Notes under the pieces: model-generated
The model's database searches: none
The model's input: only the letters and a program-made list of their open reading frames with translations
What the model was told of the DNA's origin: nothing
Shown: positions 8,990 through 16,533 of the stretch, piece by piece
How the letters are laid out: each line of letters begins with the position of its first letter
Position numbering within the stretch: position 1 is the stretch's first letter
Source: an uncultured Bradyrhizobium sp.
GTDB lineage: Bacteria; Pseudomonadota; Alphaproteobacteria; Rhizobiales; Xanthobacteraceae
Direction: 5' to 3'
Length of the DNA: 64,000 nucleotides
NCBI RefSeq assembly: GCF_936928535.1
Contig: NZ_CAKZHY010000059.1
Span: 16,745 to 80,744, forward strand
Translations under genes and position numbers: made by a program

Positions 8990-10225
8990 CTTCGCCAGCG
9001 CGTTCTCCAGGAACCACGCTGCCGACAGCGCGCCGGGATCGTTGCCGAAGCGCGCGATCACCTGCACGCCGACAGGCAGGCCGCCGACCTTCATGACGGG
9101 CACGTTGACGCAGGGATTGCCCATCAGCGTCCACAGCCTGTTGTAGCGGGGCGAACCGGTCGAGGCGAGCTCCTTGGCCGGCGCGGTGCCGGGCGCAGAA
9201 TAAGTCAGCAGCACGTCGACCCCCTCGAACACTTCAGCCAGCTCGCGACGGCCGCGCCGCGCGATCCGGCGCGCGTCGTCATATTCCTTCGGCGTCAGCC
9301 CGACTGTTTCGTCCAGGCTCGCGCGCAGCATCGGCGCGATCTCGTCGTGATGTTGGTCGAACTCCCAGGCGAGCGCGCGATGCGCCTCGAAATCCTGGAT
9401 GATGGGATGGATGCGCCAGGCCTCCTGCACCGCCTCGGGCAGATCGATCGTCTGCACGCTGGCCCCGGCCTTCTCGGCCGCTTTGATCGCGGCCTGCAAG
9501 CCCTGCTCTGCCGCGGGCTCAACGGCCTCGGCAAACTCCTGCCGGACGACGCCAATGCGCGGCGACTTCGCCGCGACGATGCCCGCGAATTCGGTGCGGC
9601 CCGTCATTCCCAGAAGTCCGCGCGCGAGATCTTCCGCGCGTGATCCGAACAGGCCGACCGTGTCGAGCGCCCACGAATAGCATTTGACGCCGACCGTCGG
9701 CAGCATGCGGAACGAGGGCTTGATCGCGGCAGCTCCGCAATAGGCGGCAGGCCGGATCACCGAGCCGCCGGTCTGCGTGCCCAGCGCCAGCGGGATCATG
9801 CCGGCGCCGACGGCGGCCGCCGAGCCCGAGGACGAACCACCAGGCGTATGCTTGGGATTGTGCGGATTGAGCGTCGGCGTCGGATCGCGCGAGGCGAACG
9901 CGGTGGTCGTGGTCTTGCCGATGATGGTGGCGCCGGCCCGCTTCAGCATCATCACCACAGGCGCATCGCTACGCGGCTGCCAGCCACGATAGATCTCCGA
10001 GCCCATCTCGGTCGGCATATTGGCGGTATCGATGATGTCCTTGATGCCGACCGCGATGCCGCGCAGCGGACCGGTGCCTTGCGCCTTCGCCGAGGCGTCG
10101 TGGCGGACGAAGGCGCGAACGACCTTCTCCTTGGTCTCGATCGCCGCATGCGATTGGGCGATGGCGTCATCAGGCGAAAGCTCCCCCGCTTCGATGCGGC
10201 GCTGGAGGTCGGCAAGTGAGATCAT
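8981..10225 (-). CDS. Amidase signature family hydrolase
   Basis: A 414-residue amidase signature enzyme. The Ser-cisSer-Lys catalytic triad can be placed: Lys in AVGIKDII, the glycine/serine-rich loop [12 protein letters not shown] with the cis-Ser, and the nucleophile Ser in [11 protein letters not shown]. Members hydrolyse amides or serve as GatA in tRNA amidation; no GatB or GatC lies nearby and the protein is shorter than GatA, so a catabolic amidase is more likely. The substrate is unknown. The start has a good ribosome binding site (AAGGATT). The 3' end overlaps the patatin gene by nine bases in the convergent direction. Confidence 0.88.
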   Translation of the reverse strand: MISLADLQRRIEAGELSPDDAIAQSHAAIETKEKVVRAFVRHDASAKAQGTGPLRGIAVGIKDIIDTANMPTEMGSEIYRGWQPRSDAPVVMMLKRAGATIIGKTTTTAFASRDPTPTLNPHNPKHTPGGSSSGSAAAVGAGMIPLALGTQTGGSVIRPAAYCGAAAIKPSFRMLPTVGVKCYSWALDTVGLFGSRAEDLARGLLGMTGRTEFAGIVAAKSPRIGVVRQEFAEAVEPAAEQGLQAAIKAAEKAGASVQTIDLPEAVQEAWRIHPIIQDFEAHRALAWEFDQHHDEIAPMLRASLDETVGLTPKEYDDARRIARRGRRELAEVFEGVDVLLTYSAPGTAPAKELASTGSPRYNRLWTLMGNPCVNVPVMKVGGLPVGVQVIARFGNDPGALSAAWFLENALAKSG

Positions 10226-10339
10226 GGCAAAATCCTTCTTATTGGATCGCTTTTAGCATCGGGGCGAGGCCGTGCAAACGCACGTCGCTGTTGCGCGACG
10301 CCCTCAGGTTGTTCCATGCTGCGCCCACAAGGAGACGCC

Positions 10340-11458
10340 GTGGACGCCATCAATCCAAGCGTAGAGCTGACCGAGGCTGAGCGGATCGACCGTCTGCGGC
10401 TGATCCGCTCCGACAATGTCGGGCCGCGCACCTTCCGCTCGCTCGTCGATCACTTTGGCAACGTCCGCGCCGCGTTGGAGCGGCTGCCGGATCTGGCGCG
10501 ACGCGGCGGCGCACAGCGATCGGGCCGCATCTGCGGCGTGGAGGACGCGCAGGCTGAGCTCGCGGCGAGCCGCAAGTTCGGCATTGCCTGGCTCGCGCCC
10601 GGCGAGGACGGCTATCCATCGCGCCTCGCGACACTCGACGATGCGCCGCCGCTGCTCGCGGTGCGCGGCGACGTCAAGGCCTTGATGCGGCCGATGATCG
10701 CGATCGTCGGCTCGCGCAATGCCTCCGGCGCCGGCCTGAAATTTGCGGGGCAGCTCGCGCGCGAGCTTGGCGAAGCGGGCTTCATCATCATCTCCGGCCT
10801 TGCCCGCGGCGTCGACCAGGCCGCGCATCGCGCCAGCGTGGAGAGCGGCACCATCGCCGTGCTCGCAGGCGGCCATGATTGCATCTATCCGCCCGAGCAT
10901 GGCGATCTGCTCACGTCCATTCTCGACCACAAGGGCGCTGCGATCTCCGAAATGCCGCTCGGCCACGAGCCACGCGCCCGCGACTTCCCCCGCCGCAACC
11001 GCCTGATCTCGGGTGCTGCTCTCGGCGTGGTCGTGGTGGAGGCCGCGCACCGCTCGGGCTCGCTGATCACCGCGCGCATGGCCGCCGAACAGGGCCGCGA
11101 GGTGTTCGCGGTGCCCGGCTCGCCGCTCGATCCGCGCGCCGCCGGCACCAATGATCTGATCAAGCAGGGCGCAACGCTCGTCACCGAAGCGTCCGACATC
11201 ATCAACGCGGTTCAGCCGATCATGGAGCGGCCGCTGATGCGCCCGATGAGCGAGCCCGACAGCGAACCGTTCGAAAGCGATCCGCAAGGGCACGACCGCG
11301 ACCAGATCACCGGCTTGCTCGGCCCCACCCCCATCTCGATCGATGATCTCGTGCGGATGTCCGGCGCCTCGCCCGCGATCGTGCGCATGGTGCTGCTGGA
11401 GCTCGAGCTCGCCGGCCGGCTCGAGCGTCACGGCGGCGGACTGGTGTCTCTCCTCTAA
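10340..11458 (+). CDS. dprA: DNA-processing protein DprA (Smf)
   Basis: A 372-residue DprA. Order of domains: N-terminal SAM-like region (to about residue 70), the Rossmann fold with the family signatures [18 protein letters not shown] and the RNRLISG motif, then a C-terminal winged-helix ([16 protein letters not shown]). DprA binds single-stranded DNA taken up in transformation and loads RecA. I chose GTG at 10340 because an AAGGAG site lies five bases before it; ATG at 10316 would add eight residues but has no such site. The last four bases overlap the stop region of the convergent HxlR regulator. Confidence 0.94.
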   Translation: MDAINPSVELTEAERIDRLRLIRSDNVGPRTFRSLVDHFGNVRAALERLPDLARRGGAQRSGRICGVEDAQAELAASRKFGIAWLAPGEDGYPSRLATLDDAPPLLAVRGDVKALMRPMIAIVGSRNASGAGLKFAGQLARELGEAGFIIISGLARGVDQAAHRASVESGTIAVLAGGHDCIYPPEHGDLLTSILDHKGAAISEMPLGHEPRARDFPRRNRLISGAALGVVVVEAAHRSGSLITARMAAEQGREVFAVPGSPLDPRAAGTNDLIKQGATLVTEASDIINAVQPIMERPLMRPMSEPDSEPFESDPQGHDRDQITGLLGPTPISIDDLVRMSGASPAIVRMVLLELELAGRLERHGGGLVSLL

Positions 11459-11865
11459 CCGCCGTTGCGCTCGTCAAACCGCGTGCGCGCTGACGCGATC
11501 TGCTCCTGGTGCGACATCGCCCACTCGCCCAGCGCCTTCACCGGCTCCTGCAGGCCGCGGCCGAGATCGGTCAGCTCGTAATCGACGCGCGGCGGAATGG
11601 TCGGGAAGATCGTGCGCGTGACCAGGCCATCGCGCTCGAGCCCGCGCAGGGTCAGGGTCAGCATCCGCTGCGAGATGCCGTTGATCATGCGCTTCAGCTC
11701 ATTGAAGCGCTTTGGTCCATCGCTGAGCATCATGATGACGAACACGCTCCATTTGTCGCCGACCCGAGCGAGGATCGAAGCGACGCCGCGACAGTCCGAA
11801 TGGTTGGGATCCGGCCTGCGCTCGGCGGGAAAATCGATGTGCGTCGGTTCCAAAGATGTGCCCAT
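11455..11865 (-). CDS. HxlR family transcriptional regulator, divergent to azoR
   Basis: A 136-residue winged-helix regulator. The HxlR pattern is clear: a single cysteine early in the domain ([10 protein letters not shown]), [10 protein letters not shown], and [31 protein letters not shown] with the recognition helix and wing, ending with the YELTDLG motif. YodB-type members sense quinones, diamide or aldehydes through this cysteine and repress an adjacent quinone/azo reductase. The gene diverges from azoR with an 83-base gap that holds a small palindrome, so it most likely controls azoR and itself. Confidence 0.9.
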   Translation of the reverse strand: MGTSLEPTHIDFPAERRPDPNHSDCRGVASILARVGDKWSVFVIMMLSDGPKRFNELKRMINGISQRMLTLTLRGLERDGLVTRTIFPTIPPRVDYELTDLGRGLQEPVKALGEWAMSHQEQIASARTRFDERNGG

Positions 11866-11903
11866 GGCTCAAAAAAGTGCGTTCTTGCGGGGTATCAGGC
11901 AGT

Positions 11904-11916
11904 CACTCATGTAGTG
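11904..11916. promoter_or_regulatory. Candidate HxlR operator in the azoR divergent region
   Basis: The palindrome CACT-CATGT-AGTG lies 32 bases before the azoR start and 38 bases before the regulator start. Its TACT/AGTA-like layout resembles operators known for the YodB/CatR branch of HxlR proteins. The four-base arms are short, so this is suggestive only. Confidence 0.35.
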
Positions 11917-11948
11917 CGGGTTACAAATCTATACCATGGGTGACCCCA

Positions 11949-12560
11949 ATGAAACTCCTCCATATCGACTCCAGCGTCCTCGGCCCCCACTCTGTCTCCC
12001 GGCAGGTTTCTGCCGCCATCGTCGACCGGCTCAAGCAGACGACGACGCCTTCACTCGAAGTGATCTACCGCGACGTGACCCAGGCCCCGCTGGCCCATCT
12101 TTCCGGATCGCACCTTGCGGTCGCGCAAGGCGCCGCCGCGCCTGCGGAACTCGGCCCCGACCTCGCTGCCGGGGCTGCCGCGCTGGACGAGTTCCTGGCG
12201 GCCGACATCGTGGTGATCGGCGCGCCCATGTACAATTTTACCATTCCGAGCCAGCTTAAGGCCTGGATCGACCGTGCCGTTCTCGTGGCAGGCAAGACGT
12301 TCAGCTATGGCGCGAACGGACCGCAGGGCCTCGCCGGCGGCAAGCGCGTGATCTTTGCGATCTCGCGCGGCGGGTATTACGGCGCGGATACGCCGTATGC
12401 AGCGCTCGAGCATCTCGAGACTTATTTGCGCGGCGTGTTCGGCTTCATTGGTATCAATCCGGAATTCATCATTGCCGATGGCATCCAGGTCGGCCCCGAG
12501 CATCGCGAGAAGGCGCTCGCTGGGGCGCTTCAAGCGGCCACCAGCTTGCGCGCGGCGTAA
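11949..12560 (+). CDS. azoR: FMN-dependent NADH-azoreductase/quinone reductase
   Basis: A 203-residue flavodoxin-like fold protein of the AzoR/AcpD family. The N-terminal [19 protein letters not shown] forms the FMN phosphate loop, [17 protein letters not shown] is the family hallmark next to the flavin, and SRGGYYG binds the isoalloxazine. The enzyme reduces quinones and azo bonds with NADH in two-electron steps, protecting against quinone stress. The conserved protein begins at ATG 11949 although the frame is open further upstream. Its divergent HxlR neighbour is the expected repressor. Confidence 0.92.
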   Translation: MKLLHIDSSVLGPHSVSRQVSAAIVDRLKQTTTPSLEVIYRDVTQAPLAHLSGSHLAVAQGAAAPAELGPDLAAGAAALDEFLAADIVVIGAPMYNFTIPSQLKAWIDRAVLVAGKTFSYGANGPQGLAGGKRVIFAISRGGYYGADTPYAALEHLETYLRGVFGFIGINPEFIIADGIQVGPEHREKALAGALQAATSLRAA

Positions 12561-12627
12561 AACGCCCGCCGACAAAGCCGCTGCCGGACCCCGGCGGCGG
12601 CTGGCGGATCGGCGGTGTCTGGCCGTG

Positions 12628-12813
12628 CTAGAACCAGGCGCCCTGCACGCCCAGGATCACGGCAACAAGCGACACGAGCAAGCCGACGCCGGAGAAAATC
12701 GCAACCCCGATGAACTCTGACATGTCGGAGCGCTGCTTGACGGGACTGACTGAACGTTCGGTGTAAATACGCGGTGCTGAAATCGGTGAAAAAATCTGTG
12801 CTGCTTTCGGCAT
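12628..12813 (-). CDS. Small single-pass membrane protein, unknown function
   Basis: A 61-residue protein with one C-terminal hydrophobic segment (GVAIFSGVGLLVSLVAVILGV) after a basic, polar N-terminal half. A GAGGAAC ribosome binding site stands correctly before the ATG at 12813, which supports translation. No known domain is recognised. It lies between azoR and the short-chain dehydrogenase gene, separated from both. Its shape suits a small inner-membrane protein; any function is unknown. Confidence 0.6.
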   Translation of the reverse strand: MPKAAQIFSPISAPRIYTERSVSPVKQRSDMSEFIGVAIFSGVGLLVSLVAVILGVQGAWF

Positions 12814-12929
12814 AACGGGTTCCTCAATAGGCCGATGCCCCTTCGCCCGTAGAAGGGTCTTGGCAGCGCACGCGAAGGTTCAACGCGTCACGCAAGCTTT
12901 AGAAAATACATCTCGCCAGACGTGGGAAC

Positions 12930-12962
12930 CGGCCCGCGCAACCGTAACAGGCGCGCGGGCCG
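12930..12962 (-). terminator. Hairpin downstream of the short-chain dehydrogenase gene
   Basis: Stem arms CGGCCCGCGC (12930-12939) and GCGCGGGCCG (12953-12962) form a perfect ten-base stem with a 13-base loop, 22 bases after the stop of the minus-strand gene. No uridine run follows, so termination could be Rho-assisted or weak. Confidence 0.45.
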
Positions 12963-12984
12963 ATTCAACTTTCACCTCACTTGA

Positions 12985-13758
12985 TCAACCCCGATAGATC
13001 GGCGCGCCGCTCGGCGAGGCCACCGCGCCGCCGTCGACGAAGATCTCCTGGCCCTGAACGTGCCCGGCATCGTCGGAGGCGAGGAACAGCACCGTCTTCG
13101 CGATGTGATCGGGTTCGCCGATGCGGCCGAGCGGCGTCGCCAGCCCAAGACGCTTCTCGAATGCCTTCTCCGCTTCCGGCGTGGCAATCGCCGCGCCCCA
13201 GATGGGCGTGCGGATCGCACCCGGCGCGACCACGTTGACGCGGATGCCGCGCGGCGACAGCTCGGAAGCCATGATCCGCGCCATCGCCCGCACGCCCGCC
13301 TTGGCGGCGCCATATGCCGAATAGCCGGGATTGCCGAGGACGGAGATCACCGAACCGTTGAGAATGATCGAGGCGTTGTCGCTGATGTAAGGCAGCGCCG
13401 ACTGCACCGTGAAGAATACGCCGGTCAAGTTGGTGCTGATCACCTTCTCGAAAACCTCCCGCGTCGTCGAACCAAGCGGCGTGTTGCCGGGGATGCCGGC
13501 ATTTGCAAACAGGATGTCGAGCTTGCCGAATGTCTCGGCGCCCTTCCTGATCGCAGCTTCGGTCGCGGCGATGTCGGTCGCATCGGCAGCGAGCGCGAGC
13601 GCATTGGGGCCGAGTTCCTTGGCGGCCGCCTCCAGCGTCTCCTTGTTGCGCCCGGTGATAACAACCTTCGCGCCCTCGGCCACGAACAGCTTTGCCGTTG
13701 CCAAGCCAATGCCGCTATTGCCGCCGGTAATCAGTGCCGTCTTGTTCGTCAGCCTCAT
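12985..13758 (-). CDS. Short-chain dehydrogenase/reductase (SDR)
   Basis: A 257-residue classical SDR. The NAD(P) motif is TGGNSGIG near the N-terminus, the NAG motif is in LFANAGIPG, and the catalytic set is Ser in NGSVIS followed by YSAYGAAK (YxxxK). It should interconvert an alcohol and a ketone or aldehyde in the cytoplasm; the substrate is unknown. The frame is open upstream of 13758, but this ATG carries a GGAGAC ribosome binding site and begins the conserved fold. It diverges from an HxlR regulator, with two matching palindromes between them, so it is probably the repressed target gene. Confidence 0.92.
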   Translation of the reverse strand: MRLTNKTALITGGNSGIGLATAKLFVAEGAKVVITGRNKETLEAAAKELGPNALALAADATDIAATEAAIRKGAETFGKLDILFANAGIPGNTPLGSTTREVFEKVISTNLTGVFFTVQSALPYISDNASIILNGSVISVLGNPGYSAYGAAKAGVRAMARIMASELSPRGIRVNVVAPGAIRTPIWGAAIATPEAEKAFEKRLGLATPLGRIGEPDHIAKTVLFLASDDAGHVQGQEIFVDGGAVASPSGAPIYRG

Positions 13759-13771
13759 GGTCGTCTCCAGT

Positions 13772-13788
13772 GGTTGCATAATAAAACC
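13772..13788. promoter_or_regulatory. HxlR-type operator 1 (GGTT-N9-AACC)
   Basis: Reads GGTTGCATAATAAAACC, an inverted GGTT/AACC pair, 13 bases upstream of the dehydrogenase start. It is mirrored by the site at 13810-13826. The 20-base blocks containing the two sites (13771-13790 and 13808-13827) are inverted copies of each other with a single mismatch. Confidence 0.65.
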
Positions 13789-13809
13789 ATGTTGCCATCT
13801 AGGGCATAT

Positions 13810-13826
13810 GGTTTTATGATGCAACC
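13810..13826. promoter_or_regulatory. HxlR-type operator 2 (GGTT-N9-AACC)
   Basis: Reads GGTTTTATGATGCAACC, the inverted partner of the site at 13772-13788, located 53 bases before the start of the HxlR gene. One site faces each divergent gene, the expected layout for a repressor that controls both its target and itself. Confidence 0.65.
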
Positions 13827-13879
13827 ACACATCCGCGTGATCGACGCCGGAATCGGGCGAATGCGATAGGGCGAGGACG

Positions 13880-14353
13880 ATGGTGAAACGAACGAGCTTT
13901 GAGGGCGACGGCTGCCCCGTCGCGCGATCACTGGACGTGATCGGCGATTGGTGGACTCTCATGATCATCCGCGAAGCGATGCTCGGCCTGCGTCGCTTCG
14001 GCGAGTTTCAGAGCAAGCTGGGCGTGGCCAAGAACATCCTGTCCGCGCGGCTGCGATCGATGGTCGACCACGGCATTCTGGAAACAGCTCCCGCCTCCGA
14101 TGGCAGCGCCTATCAGGAATATCTGCTGACGCCGAAGGGACGCGGCCTCTTCCCGATCCTGGTCGCACTCCGGCAATGGAGCGAGGAGTTCGACGATGCG
14201 CCTGAGGAGATCGACACCATCATGATCGATCGCGCCAAAGGTCGTCCCGTCAAGAAGCTCGAGCTTCACGCCGAGGACGGACGATTGCTCAGCCTCGCCG
14301 ACATCACCCTGAAGCCGCGGCCGGCGCCGCGGCGCAGCCGCAGAGCAGGTTAG
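13880..14353 (+). CDS. HxlR family transcriptional regulator, divergent to SDR gene
   Basis: A 157-residue winged-helix protein of the HxlR family: GDGCPVARSLDVIGDWWTLMIIREA carries the family's N-terminal cysteine and helix, followed by the recognition helix LGVAKNILSARLRSMVDHGILE and the wing with YLLTPKGRGL. The C-terminal extension (after about residue 110) is basic and probably disordered. The divergent SDR gene and the twin GGTT-N9-AACC operators indicate it is the local repressor of that gene. The inducing signal is unknown; in this family it is often an electrophile sensed by cysteine. Confidence 0.9.
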   Translation: MVKRTSFEGDGCPVARSLDVIGDWWTLMIIREAMLGLRRFGEFQSKLGVAKNILSARLRSMVDHGILETAPASDGSAYQEYLLTPKGRGLFPILVALRQWSEEFDDAPEEIDTIMIDRAKGRPVKKLELHAEDGRLLSLADITLKPRPAPRRSRRAG

Positions 14354-14539
14354 CAGCCGCATCGACGCGCCATCCGCTCTCGTCTTTCGCCCCTCCGCTC
14401 CGGTTAGGACACCTCATCTCGTGCCCGAGCATGCATTGCCCCCCTGGGTTTTATGCTATCCTTCCGCTGCTGGAAGAAGTTGCCAACTGCGCTGACACGT
14501 AACGTCCCGTTCAACCTTGTCGATGACCTGGGTGGGAAA

Positions 14540-15985
14540 ATGCATCACGTTCAAGAACGGCTCCTCGAAAGCAAGATGACCGAGATCGAGCAGGTCCGGT
14601 CCTGGAGCCCGCGCGTCATCTCCAAATTCGAAAGCCTGATCCGGGGCGGCGACGACCTCTCTCTCTACCGCGTCAATCCGCTTGGCTTTGCACGCGATCG
14701 CGCCATCAGCGAAGCGGAGAGCATCGACCTGTTTCTCCATGCAGCGCGGAGCGGTCTGTTCGACATGAGCTGGGATGTCGTCTGTCCCCAGTCTGGCATG
14801 GTGCTCGACAGTTTCGGAGCCTTGCGGACCCTGAAGACCCATTACGTCTGCGGTCTGTGCGACGTCACCGGCGATACCGACCTCGATGATTTCATTGAAG
14901 TGACCTTCACGGTATCCCCTGACCTTCGAAGGCTTCCCTTTCACAACCTCGAACAGCTTTCCGTCGAAGACTTCCACTGGAAAGCCCGCTTTCTCGCCGA
15001 CGGCCGGTTGCCCGGTCAATCGACCCGCTTTCTTGACGTCCTACGCGGTCTCGTTCGTGGAATTTCGTTCTTGCCTTCGCACGCGACAACTACGCTCGAG
15101 GTCGATCTCTCGCCCGGCGCACTTGCCGGGGTCAATGTCCAGACGCAGGCCAGCTTCGCAGTGAGCGTGATCGGCGAGCCCGCAGCGGCGCCCACGCGCT
15201 TACCCGTCAAATATGATGGACGCCGTTTTTCTCCACTCGCATCCGCTGTGCCGCCCGGGCGGGCGGTCGTCGAGGTGGAGAACGACTCCGCCACGCGCGG
15301 CTCGTTGCTTCTGATCAACTGGCCGCCGGAGATCGTGGCGCAGACGATCAAGCCCGCGCTCGAGTTTGACCCCTATCTCTCGGGCGGCATGCTGCTTGCT
15401 CGACAGACTTTCAGACGACTGTTCCGGTCCGAGCGTGTCGACGAGAAGGAGGGCCTCGGCATCAGGCAGGTGACCTTGCTGTTTACGGATCTCAAAGGAT
15501 CGACCGCCATGTACGAGCGGCTTGGCGACCTCAACGCCTATGCGCTTGTGCGGGAGCACTTCGCCCTGCTCGGCGCGACCGTACAGCAGCATTCGGGTGC
15601 GATCGTCAAAACGATCGGCGATGCCGTCATGGCCGTATTCTCCCGTCCGCCTGATGCAGTCTCAGCCGCACTCAACATTTTGGCGGACATTGAGCGCTAC
15701 AATGCCGAGCACGGCGATCCCAGCATTATCCTCAAGATAGGAGCCCATTGCGGGCCATCAATCGCAGTCACATTGAATGAGAACCTCGACTATTTCGGGC
15801 AGACCGTAAATGTCGCATCGCGTGTGCAAGCCCTGGCCGGCGCCGGAGAAATTTGCCTTTCGGAGGCGCTCTATTCGGCACCCGGTGTCAGTCAGCTTCT
15901 CGCCGGTCACGACGTCGTCGCGTTCGACGCACCGCTTCGCGGGGTCGAGGGAGCCGCCTGCGTCTATCGCGTCACGGGCGCCTAA
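14540..15985 (+). CDS. Class III adenylate/guanylate cyclase with N-terminal DUF5939-like region
   Basis: A 481-residue soluble protein. Residues 1 to about 290 resemble the DUF5939 region found before cyclase domains (it includes a CPQSG...CGLCD segment). The C-terminal class III cyclase domain has metal-binding Asp317 (LLFTDLKGST) and Asp361 (KTIGDAVMAVF), and the transition-state pair Asn424/Arg428 (NVASR). All catalytic residues are present, so it should make cAMP (or cGMP). No membrane segment or known sensor domain is seen. ATG at 14540 follows a GGTGGGA stretch; ATG at 14453 and 14576 are alternatives. Bradyrhizobium genomes carry many such cyclases. Confidence 0.85.
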   Translation: MHHVQERLLESKMTEIEQVRSWSPRVISKFESLIRGGDDLSLYRVNPLGFARDRAISEAESIDLFLHAARSGLFDMSWDVVCPQSGMVLDSFGALRTLKTHYVCGLCDVTGDTDLDDFIEVTFTVSPDLRRLPFHNLEQLSVEDFHWKARFLADGRLPGQSTRFLDVLRGLVRGISFLPSHATTTLEVDLSPGALAGVNVQTQASFAVSVIGEPAAAPTRLPVKYDGRRFSPLASAVPPGRAVVEVENDSATRGSLLLINWPPEIVAQTIKPALEFDPYLSGGMLLARQTFRRLFRSERVDEKEGLGIRQVTLLFTDLKGSTAMYERLGDLNAYALVREHFALLGATVQQHSGAIVKTIGDAVMAVFSRPPDAVSAALNILADIERYNAEHGDPSIILKIGAHCGPSIAVTLNENLDYFGQTVNVASRVQALAGAGEICLSEALYSAPGVSQLLAGHDVVAFDAPLRGVEGAACVYRVTGA

Positions 15986-16067
15986 GCCGACTTTCGAACG
16001 CTAAAAGACATGACCGCGCGCGCATTGCCCCGTCGTCGAGGGCCGATCGGGTCTACGGCCCATCCCC

Positions 16068-16316
16068 TCACGACAGCTTGCGCTTGCTGCGCAGCCGGAA
16101 ATGCTCGTCGGCCTCGAGCTTGGTCATGCCCAGGAGATAGTGCAGCACATCGAGCTTGTGGCGCTCGGCGAGCTTGCGCAAGCTGCCCACCTGCTCGGCA
16201 ATGAAGGCAACCGCCTCATCAGCGCCGCCCTCGCCCGGTTCCTCGTTGCGCGAACGTGCCTGTGCGCCCGACGCGGCGCGTGCGCGTTTCTGTCCTGGTT
16301 TTGCCACCAGCCCCAT
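16068..16316 (-). CDS. Conserved small protein of unknown function
   Basis: An 82-residue protein. The first 35 residues are basic and glycine/alanine rich; the rest is a predicted helical pair (VAFIAEQVGSLRKLAERHKL then DVLHYLLGMTKLEADEH). The second half resembles a small helical family seen next to other genes in Bradyrhizobium and Rhodopseudomonas, but I know no function for it. The ribosome binding site is weak. It is convergent with the cyclase gene and diverges from topA. Confidence 0.6.
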   Translation of the reverse strand: MGLVAKPGQKRARAASGAQARSRNEEPGEGGADEAVAFIAEQVGSLRKLAERHKLDVLHYLLGMTKLEADEHFRLRSKRKLS

Positions 16317-16434
16317 CCGAATCCATGCCCCGCGAGGACATTACGCCCACACCAACCACAACTCCAAGGTGGTATTTCGCAACTTTTTCGATATGAAACT
16401 TTTCCCAATTCGCGGGCTTTCAACACCCTTCGAT

Positions 16435-16463
16435 TTGACAGGACCGGTCTCACCACCCATGTT
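16435..16463 (+). promoter_or_regulatory. Candidate promoter of topA
   Basis: A consensus -35 box TTGACA (16435-16440) is followed after 17 bases by CATGTT as a weak -10. It lies about 70 bases before the topA start. The -35 match is perfect; the -10 is only partial. Confidence 0.4.
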
Positions 16464-16533
16464 CGGGGCGAAACGGCCGACCCGAATCTAAACGATTTCG
16501 GCCCAAGATTTTCCCGTAAGTTACTGGAACTAC

